A DNA stretch of 15,450 nucleotides from CAYJLW01 sp964370965 (lineage in GTDB: Bacteria > Actinomycetota > Acidimicrobiia > UBA2766). This document shows positions 1 to 5,518 of the stretch, one piece after another. How positions within the stretch are numbered: the stretch's first letter is position 1; each line of letters opens with the position of its first letter. The stretch lies in contig CAYJLW010000088.1 of assembly GCA_964370965.1 (NCBI GenBank), positions 1 through 15,450 of the forward strand, given 5' to 3'. The notes under the pieces were generated by a model that had not been told where the DNA came from, did no database searches, and was given only the letters and a program-made list of their open reading frames with translations. A program made the translations under genes and the position numbers.

Positions 1-32
1 GGGTCGCCGACTGGATCCCCGGCCAGTTCTGA
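1..32 (+). CDS. 3' end of a truncated upstream gene (last 9 codons)
   Basis: Reading from base 3, the codons give V-A-D-W-I-P-G-Q-F and then TGA at 30-32. Every sense codon ends in G or C, as in the real genes of this window, and a strong hairpin begins three bases after the stop. The same arrangement (stop, then a GGGGGAC hairpin) is seen after proS at the other end of the window. The product cannot be identified from nine residues. This is inference from codon use and context. Confidence 0.4.
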   Translation, partial: VADWIPGQF

Positions 33-34
33 TC

Positions 35-63
35 TTCGAAGGGGGACTTCGTCCCCCCTCGAA
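35..63. terminator. Hairpin GGGGGAC-TTC-GTCCCCC, probable bidirectional terminator
   Basis: The arms 35-47 (TTCGAAGGGGGAC) and 51-63 (GTCCCCCCTCGAA) pair at 12 of 13 positions around a TTC loop. The hairpin lies directly after the TGA at 30-32 and also downstream of the minus-strand operon that ends at 504, so it can serve converging transcripts. There is no long U tract, which is common for high-GC terminators. A second copy is at 171-197. Confidence 0.55.
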
Positions 64-109
64 CTCCCCCCTTTCGGACCCGGCCGCGTGCCGGATGACG
101 GTCCGGTCC

Positions 110-128
110 GGGCCGGGGGACCCGGCCC
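110..128. repeat. Second hairpin of the 135-bp unit
   Basis: There is a perfect 8-bp stem, GGGCCGGG at 110-117 with CCCGGCCC at 121-128, around a GGA loop. The same sequence recurs after the gap. It is part of every visible repeat unit and could be an additional terminator stem or a structural element. Confidence 0.5.
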
Positions 129-225
129 TACTGTCGGGCCGCCGTGCGGGACGGGGCCAGCTGGCGCGTGTCGAAGGGGGACTTCGTCCCCCCTCGAACT
201 CCCCCCTTTCGGACCCGGCCGCGTG

Positions 226-325
226 NNNNNNNNNNNNNNNNNNNNNNNNNNNNNNNNNNNNNNNNNNNNNNNNNNNNNNNNNNNNNNNNNNNNNNNNNNN
301 NNNNNNNNNNNNNNNNNNNNNNNNN
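226..325. other. Scaffold gap of 100 N
   Basis: A run of exactly 100 N is normally a placeholder for unknown length. The left edge stops after GCGTG (221-225) and the right edge resumes with CCGGATGAC. In unit 1 these two are directly adjacent (86-90, then 91 on). The gap is therefore in phase with the repeat, and its true length is probably zero or a multiple of about 135 bp. Confidence 0.95.
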
Positions 326-503
326 CCGGATGACGATCCGGTCCGGGCCGGGGGACCCGGCCCTACGGTCGGGCCGCCGTGCGGGGCGGGGCTGGCTGAG
401 CTGACGATCTCACCCCTCCCGGACGCGAGGTCTGCTGGTTGAGACGGCCTTGATCGAGTCCCGCCGCCCTCGCCGTCGATACGTGGGGCGACCGCGCCGG
501 GAG

Positions 504-1295
504 CTACGCCACGATCTGCACGGGCGTGCCCAGCGCCACAATGTCGAAGAGCGGGGCGAGCTCCCGGTTCAGGACCCGGACGCAGCCGTGACTCACCCGC
601 TTGCCCAGTGCCCCGGCGTTCGATGTGCCGTGGATCCCGACCCGGCCCCCGCCCGGCCAATCCGGGAGCGCCTCGCTGAACGCGCTCAGGCCCAGTACTC
701 CCACGCCGTAGGGTGACGTCGCCGGGTCCCGGCGCCACTTCGTCCACAGGTAGAAGTCGCCCACGGGTGTCGGAGTGGCAGGCGTGCCCACGGCCACACG
801 CCACTCCTGCACCGGGTTCGCCCCCTCGTAGAGCACCATGCGGGTGGCCCCCACCTCGATCACGATGCGCTGGTTGCGGCCCTCCACGCTGACCTGGGCG
901 GCGGGAATCCATCCCATGCTCCCGTTCGGGCGCACCGGAAGTTGCGCCCGGTACCAGACCGTAGCGTCCGCCCCCCGCTGCTCCCCGAGGATCCGGAACG
1001 ACTGGGGGTCGCCGAACTCGTTCGCAGCGGGGAACGTCCTCGCCACCGGGGCCACCGGGTCCGGGGTGTCGCGCACCTCGACGGTGGGGACGGCGGCGAT
1101 GCCCGCCCACGCGCTGAACCCCGCGGGGAGCGTGGTCTCGGGCGTCGGGGAGGGCCGGGGGGTCGTCTCCCGGGAACCGACTCGGGGATCCGCCCGCGCG
1201 CTGTTACGGGCGCGGTCACCGCCGCATGACACGACGGCGAGCGCGGCGGCGACCGCCACGGCGCAGGCGGCGAACGGGGCGCCCCGGCGCCTCAC
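504..1295 (-). CDS. L,D-transpeptidase lipoprotein with SH3-like and YkuD domains
   Basis: Predicted periplasmic/cell-wall enzyme that makes 3-3 cross-links in peptidoglycan or attaches partners to it (YkuD family). The 263-residue product starts with a basic, hydrophobic signal sequence and a lipobox V21-V-S-C24, so it is probably membrane-anchored through Cys24. Residues about 60-140 look like a bacterial SH3-type domain, and 143-263 form the YkuD domain. The active-site signature is complete: His222 in GIHGTS, then S235-H-G-C238-V-R240 with the catalytic Cys238. The GTG start overlaps the stop of the preceding PhoU/RCK_C gene by four bases (GTGA), so translation is probably coupled. A G-rich ribosome site lies just upstream. 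It is the last gene of the operon and reads toward the hairpin array. Confidence 0.9.
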   Translation of the reverse strand: MRRRGAPFAACAVAVAAALAVVSCGGDRARNSARADPRVGSRETTPRPSPTPETTLPAGFSAWAGIAAVPTVEVRDTPDPVAPVARTFPAANEFGDPQSFRILGEQRGADATVWYRAQLPVRPNGSMGWIPAAQVSVEGRNQRIVIEVGATRMVLYEGANPVQEWRVAVGTPATPTPVGDFYLWTKWRRDPATSPYGVGVLGLSAFSEALPDWPGGGRVGIHGTSNAGALGKRVSHGCVRVLNRELAPLFDIVALGTPVQIVA

Positions 1296-2467
1296 GCCAC
1301 CCCCCTGCCGTTGCCCGTGAGGCCGGCGAGGAGACCGATGCCGTCCTCAGGGCCGATGGCCAGAATGCGGTCGCCCTCCTCGAGGCGGAACTGGCGGCGG
1401 GGCCGGTAGCGCCACACCCGGCCCCGCTGCACGGCGAGGACGTACATGCCGGTGTCCGTGAGGATGCGGGACTCGCCGATGGTGCGGCCGGCGGCAGACG
1501 CCCCCGGCGTGACGAAGAACTCGGCCACGACTTCGTCCGCCTCGGCGAGGGCCTCGGTCACGACGGGGTGGAGCTCCTCGTCGCGCTCGATCACCCACAC
1601 GATCTCCTGGGCGGCGTCCGCGATGCGCTCGCTGGCGCTGCCGATGTGCAGGAGCCCACGGAGGTCTGAAGGGTCGAGCTCGGTACGCCCGGCGGCGAGG
1701 ACCCAGGACTCGAGCTCGTCGTGCATCTCGTCCGTGCGGTCCTCCAAGGAACGCACCTCGGCGACGAGGCCCTTGTCGCGCAGGATGAGCGCCGAGTAGG
1801 CAAGGCCGACAGCGACCTCGGACACGTTCTTCATCTCCACGAGGAGGTCGACGGCGTAGTCGAGGTTGTCCGTGGGGCCCCACTCCTCGGCCTCCGGGGG
1901 GTCCTCGCCGAGGCCGAGATGCCGGCGGAGGGCGGCGACGCCCTCCTCGGCGCCCTGTACGTAGAGGATGTCCCCGTCGGCGACGACGACGTCCCGATCG
2001 GGCCCGAATACCCACTCCAGGCCCCGCTTCACGGCGATCACCCAGAGCCCCGTCTCGCGCGGGATGGCCAACTCCACCAGGGAGCGGCCCGCGAGCGGCG
2101 ACCCCTCGGGGAGGGGCACACGACCGATCACCTCGTCGGCGTGCTTCAGGTCCTGGCGGAGCCCGAAGGGAACCCCGAGCCGCTTCAGGACGACGCGGGC
2201 GATGTCCTCGGCGGCGTCGCCCATCTTCTCCATCGCCGTGGCGACCTGGAGGATGCCGGCGAAGGACTCGGCGTCCTCGGGGCTGCGGGCAGCGAGGAGG
2301 CAGAGCTCGCGGAGCTCGTACACGGCGCTGTTCATGTGGTCCTCGAGCTCGAGCACCTCGCGGGCGATCTCGCGGTCGTCATAGACCACGGCCGCGTAGG
2401 CGAGGTCGACCATGAGCTCCGAGACGTCCTTGGCGTCCACGAGCAGGTCCTTGATGCTGCGCCTCAC
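1292..2467 (-). CDS. Soluble PhoU / RCK_C (TrkA_C) tandem-repeat regulator of a cation transporter
   Basis: The 391-residue soluble protein is built as a duplication: PhoU-like helices (about 3-95), RCK_C domain (about 115-185), second PhoU-like bundle (about 200-295), second RCK_C domain (about 316-385). Both PhoU parts keep acidic metal-site patterns (E80xxxD84, E280xxxD284). RCK_C domains bind small ligands and gate ion transporters in TrkA/KtrA-type systems. Genes with this architecture are known beside SLC41/MgtE-like transporters, as here, so a regulatory subunit role is likely but inferred. I chose the GTG at 2467 because GAGGAGG (2479-2473) sits five bases upstream; a GTG at 2488 would lie before that site. 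The ribosome site overlaps the transporter stop codon (2480-2478), and the 3' end overlaps the L,D-transpeptidase start. Confidence 0.82.
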   Translation of the reverse strand: MRRSIKDLLVDAKDVSELMVDLAYAAVVYDDREIAREVLELEDHMNSAVYELRELCLLAARSPEDAESFAGILQVATAMEKMGDAAEDIARVVLKRLGVPFGLRQDLKHADEVIGRVPLPEGSPLAGRSLVELAIPRETGLWVIAVKRGLEWVFGPDRDVVVADGDILYVQGAEEGVAALRRHLGLGEDPPEAEEWGPTDNLDYAVDLLVEMKNVSEVAVGLAYSALILRDKGLVAEVRSLEDRTDEMHDELESWVLAAGRTELDPSDLRGLLHIGSASERIADAAQEIVWVIERDEELHPVVTEALAEADEVVAEFFVTPGASAAGRTIGESRILTDTGMYVLAVQRGRVWRYRPRRQFRLEEGDRILAIGPEDGIGLLAGLTGNGRGVA

Positions 2468-2477
2468 GTCCGCCTCC

Positions 2478-3848
2478 TCACCGCACACCCCAGACGGCGA
2501 GGCCGGCCGCCAGACAGAGTGTGCCCATCAGGTCCATGCTCGACGTCACCATCGGTACCGCGTGGTTGTCGGGGTCGAGTCCGAAACGCACAGTCGCCAA
2601 CGCCGTGTAGTAGGCAACCAGCAGTGTCAGCGTGGTGGCGACGACGCCTGCCGTCAAGACGACCTGCAGGGTTCCCCCCCACCCGGGTGTCGTCTGGCCC
2701 GTGAGGTGGGCGAGAGACTGGCCGATGATCGCCATCGCGGGGAAGATGAGAGCGGCGAAGAGGTACACGAGCGTCGAGTCCACGAGCACGACGGACTCCG
2801 GCCAGCTCCGCGCCTCGACGGAGCCGAGGTGGATCTTGCTCGCGAGGCGGCTGGCGAACATGCCCCCGAAGCCTCCGCAGGCCTCCAGGAAGGAGGGGAG
2901 CACGATCAAGAACACGCCGTAGCGGAGGAGCTTGTCCTCCTGGCCCTGCAGGACGGCGCCGGCACCGAGGTCGAGGAGGCCGACGAACCCGAGAAGGGGC
3001 AGGCTCTCGCGGAAGATCCGCCGCATGCGGGCCCGGAGGCGGAACAGCCCCCAAGCGGCGGCCGCGGCACCGGCGAGGAGGAACGGCACCCCGAGGAACG
3101 TGGAGGCCGCCCCACGTCCGGCGAGGACGGCCACGAGCGCCAGGCACGGGACGCCGCTCACGTCCCCCGCCAGGGTGACCAGGGGAGCGGCGATGGCGTC
3201 GAGGTCCCAGCGGAACCGGGCGGCCGCCCACGCGACCGCCACCGTGAACGCACACACGAAGAGAGAGGAGAGCACAGCGCCCAGGACGGACAGGACAAGG
3301 AAGTCCCAGAGGCTCATCGAGGACCGACCCAGGAGGAGGTTGACGCCCCGGGCGACCACGGCAAGGAGCGCGGACGTGCTCAGCGTGAGAAGGCCGACGG
3401 ATACGAGATCCTGGCCGAGGACGCTGTCGCGCCCGATGCGCAACTCGAACGTACCCAGGTTGAGCGCTGTGCCGAGGCGGCTGCCCATCGCCCCGAAGAT
3501 GTTGCCCCGCATGCCGATGGCCGCCGGAAGGAGAAGAAGGAACCCGGGCAGGCGCTCCAGCGTCCCCGTGATGCTCACGAGCATGACGCCGGCGGCGAGA
3601 CCGGTCAGGGCGGAGAACCCGTGGGCGACGATGCCCACACTTATCGTGCGTCGTTCCGCCCTCCAGTGGCCGCCCACGACACCGCCGCGCAGACCCGAGC
3701 GGCCCCGCAGAGCGGGAAACACAGGACCCGAGCGGCCCCGCCGTTCGCTCCGTGCGCTGCCCCGGCGCTTCCACCGCCCCTCACGGCCCCCCGGCCGGGG
3801 GTCTTCGTCGCCCCGCTCCCACGGCGGGCCCGGGTTCTCGGGGGCCAC
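2478..3848 (-). CDS. MgtE/SLC41-type divalent cation (Mg2+) transporter, double membrane domain, no CBS
   Basis: Integral membrane protein of 456 residues with two related halves. The first has an RGN(I)FGAMGSR motif (about 114-124) and a partner motif DLDAIAAP-x6-GD (about 215-229). The second has GGFGGMFASRLASK (about 324-337) and DPDNHAVP-x6-MD (about 424-438). These repeated motifs are typical of the MgtE/SLC41 cation-transport domain, normally selective for Mg2+. The cytosolic MgtE_N and CBS gating domains of classical MgtE are absent. The first 65 or so residues are instead Arg/Gly/Pro-rich and look disordered. GTG at 3848 is preferred because GAGGAG (3859-3854) lies five bases upstream; a GTG at 3854 would overlap that site. 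The gene lies 24 bases after the LpdA-like gene and directly before the PhoU/RCK_C gene. Confidence 0.85.
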   Translation of the reverse strand: MAPENPGPPWERGDEDPRPGGREGRWKRRGSARSERRGRSGPVFPALRGRSGLRGGVVGGHWRAERRTISVGIVAHGFSALTGLAAGVMLVSITGTLERLPGFLLLLPAAIGMRGNIFGAMGSRLGTALNLGTFELRIGRDSVLGQDLVSVGLLTLSTSALLAVVARGVNLLLGRSSMSLWDFLVLSVLGAVLSSLFVCAFTVAVAWAAARFRWDLDAIAAPLVTLAGDVSGVPCLALVAVLAGRGAASTFLGVPFLLAGAAAAAWGLFRLRARMRRIFRESLPLLGFVGLLDLGAGAVLQGQEDKLLRYGVFLIVLPSFLEACGGFGGMFASRLASKIHLGSVEARSWPESVVLVDSTLVYLFAALIFPAMAIIGQSLAHLTGQTTPGWGGTLQVVLTAGVVATTLTLLVAYYTALATVRFGLDPDNHAVPMVTSSMDLMGTLCLAAGLAVWGVR

Positions 3849-3872
3849 GGTCACTCCTCACGGCTCTCCCCC

Positions 3873-5225
3873 TCACTCCGCTGCGTCCGCCAGGGACTCG
3901 GACAGGGACGGGTGCACGTTCAGGCTGGCGACGAGGTCGGCCACCCGCAGGCCGGCACGGACGGCGAGCGCCAGGACGGCTATGAGTTCGGCGGCGTGCT
4001 GGCCGACGATCGACCCCCCCAGCACCTCGCCGGTGAGCGGATCGGAGATTATCTTCACGAACCCGCGGACGTCGCCTTCGATGAGCGCCTTCGGATTGGC
4101 CGAGAACGGCACCTTCGTGACCCGGATCTTGCGACCTTCGCTGAACGCGTCGGCCTCGGCGACACCCACGTCGGCGATCTCGGGATCTGTGAAGATCGCC
4201 TGGGCGACCGCCCCGTAGTCGATGGGTTCCACCGTGCGGCCCGTGACGTGGCGACCCACGAGCCGGCCCTGAGCGGCGGCGACGGACGAGAGCGGCATCT
4301 TGTCCGTGAGGTCCCCGGCGGCGAAGACGTGACCGACGTTCGTGGCGCAGAACTCGTCGACCGGGACGTGACCGTTCTCGAGCACCTTGACGCCGGCGGC
4401 TGCGAGGTCGAGTCCGGCACTGCCGGGCACGGCGCCGATGGCGAGGAGGACGTGGCTGCCCTCGACGGCGCGGCCGTCCTGCATGCGAACCGTCACCTTC
4501 TCGGCGGCGATCTCGACGCCCGACGCCCGGGCGCCCTTGAGAATCTCGACGTCCTTGGCGACAAGCTCCTCTTCGAGGGCGTAGGCGACCTCGGTGTCCT
4601 TCTGCGGCAAGATGTGCTGACGGCTGGCCACGAGGGTCACCCGGGAGCCGAGGCTCTGGAAGATGTGCACGAACTCCACGCCGGTCACCCCAGAACCCAC
4701 GATCACCATGTGCTCGGGGACACGGTCGAGGTAGTAGGCCTCCCGGCTCGTGAGGACGCGCTCGCCCTCGACCGGGGCCCACTCCGGCACCCTGGGCCGG
4801 GACCCGGTGGCGAGAAGGACGGCGTCGGCGTCCACGAGCTCCTCGCCGTCGGCCGTGCGCACGGCCACCGTGTGCGGGTCGAGGAGGCGGCCGGTGCCTT
4901 CGAGGATGCGGACACCCTGGCTGGAGAGGAGATCCGTGATCCCGCGGCTGAGTCGGTTCGTGATGTCGCGGATGCGTTCCCCCACGCGGCGGAGATCGAC
5001 GGCACGCTCGTCCGCTGCGAGCTCGATGCCGATGGCGCGGGCACGCTGTACGGCCGCGCGGTAGTTGCCTGTGGCCACCATGGCCTTGGACGGTATGCAG
5101 TCCCAGAGGTGGGCGCCGCCGCCCACGAGGTCGCACTCGACGAGGGTCACCTCGGCACCGAGGCGGGCGGCCGTCGAGGCGGCTGTGTTCCCGGCGGGGC
5201 CCCCGCCGATCACCACCAAACGCAT
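3873..5225 (-). CDS. lpdA: LpdA-like NAD(P)H (quinone) dehydrogenase, flavoprotein disulfide reductase family
   Basis: FAD- and NAD(P)-dependent oxidoreductase of 450 residues. An N-terminal FAD loop (GGGPAG, 7-12), a central NAD(P) loop (GSGVTGVEF) and a C-terminal dimerisation domain are visible. It resembles the mycobacterial LpdA quinone reductase (Rv3303c type), including the stretch RxVEGSHxLxxIGxVPxxxGL. In the redox motif only the second cysteine remains (D42-C43-I-P-S-K47); Ala38 stands where the first Cys belongs, so a normal dithiol cycle is unlikely. Unusually for that group, the C-terminal His438-x4-Glu443 pair (HPSLSE) is retained. It heads a four-gene operon. The ATG has no ribosome site but has TAGCCT six bases upstream, suggesting leaderless transcription. 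The substrate is inferred. Confidence 0.85.
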   Translation of the reverse strand: MRLVVIGGGPAGNTAASTAARLGAEVTLVECDLVGGGAHLWDCIPSKAMVATGNYRAAVQRARAIGIELAADERAVDLRRVGERIRDITNRLSRGITDLLSSQGVRILEGTGRLLDPHTVAVRTADGEELVDADAVLLATGSRPRVPEWAPVEGERVLTSREAYYLDRVPEHMVIVGSGVTGVEFVHIFQSLGSRVTLVASRQHILPQKDTEVAYALEEELVAKDVEILKGARASGVEIAAEKVTVRMQDGRAVEGSHVLLAIGAVPGSAGLDLAAAGVKVLENGHVPVDEFCATNVGHVFAAGDLTDKMPLSSVAAAQGRLVGRHVTGRTVEPIDYGAVAQAIFTDPEIADVGVAEADAFSEGRKIRVTKVPFSANPKALIEGDVRGFVKIISDPLTGEVLGGSIVGQHAAELIAVLALAVRAGLRVADLVASLNVHPSLSESLADAAE

Positions 5226-5231
5226 GGGGGG

Positions 5232-5237
5232 AGGCTA
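5232..5237 (-). promoter_or_regulatory. Probable -10 element of a leaderless promoter for the lpdA operon
   Basis: On the minus strand TAGCCT (TANNNT type) is followed by six C residues and then the ATG at 5225, so transcription would start at or next to the A of the start codon. No Shine-Dalgarno sequence is present and no clear -35 box was found. Confidence 0.5.
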
Positions 5238-5438
5238 CTCACTGGCGGAAGAGGGACTTCCCCCCCGGCTCCCGGCCTGGACGCTTACCACCAGACGCGG
5301 GTCCGGGGCGGCGAGGCCGCCCTGGACTCTGGCGGTCAAGGCTCGACGGCGACGACCGCGAGGGCCCGGTGAAGGCCTGGGCCGGGTTGCGCCAGATGCC
5401 CTCTGGGCCGGAGGGGCTCCCGGGTCACGGCCGTCGGT

Positions 5439-5468
5439 GTGAAAGCCGGAATCCCGCTGGGCTAGCCT
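5439..5468 (+). promoter_or_regulatory. Candidate promoter for the secreted hydrolase-ETF pair
   Basis: GTGAAA (5439-5444) and TAGCCT (5463-5468) are separated by 18 bases and fit a housekeeping -35/-10 pair (four of six bases match TTGACA). Transcription would start near 5475, leaving a G-rich leader of about 44 bases before the ATG at 5519. The remainder of the 5238-5438 intergenic stretch shows nothing else I can name. Confidence 0.45.
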
Positions 5469-5518
5469 GGCCGGAGGCAGCGGGGGATGCCGCACCGGGT
5501 GGGAACCGGGGGGTTCGC

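Larger units (their letters stand above)
36..405. repeat. Tandem array of a 135-bp hairpin unit, interrupted by the scaffold gap
   Basis: Unit 1 runs 36-170. Unit 2 starts at 171 and is identical until the N run at 226. Sequence after the gap (326 to about 405) matches unit 1 from position 91 onward with a few substitutions, for example GACGGTCC changed to GACGATCC, and then diverges. Each unit carries two hairpins: GGGGGAC-TTC-GTCCCCC, and GGGCCGGG-GGA-CCCGGCCC (110-128 in unit 1). No open frame in the array looks coding. The remaining stretch, about 406-503, holds nothing I can recognise. Confidence 0.85.

Noticed and set aside
36..405. CRISPR array
   Set aside because: The units are 135 bp with near-identical sequence throughout; there are no short repeats with unique spacers and no cas genes.
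88..442. Open frames through the left repeat and the N gap
   Set aside because: They depend on unknown bases and on repeat hairpins, and have no coding character.
2412..5372. 986-codon open frame on the + strand
   Set aside because: It lies antisense to four well-supported genes, has low-complexity Glu/Gly/His-rich composition and matches no family. Extreme GC3 leaves stop-free shadows.
5463..5518. Leader before the hydrolase resembling part of a c-di-AMP (ydaO-type) riboswitch (GCGGGGGA, GGGTGGGAACC)
   Set aside because: Only short G-rich fragments fit, the leader is too short for the full aptamer, and a promoter appears to lie just upstream.
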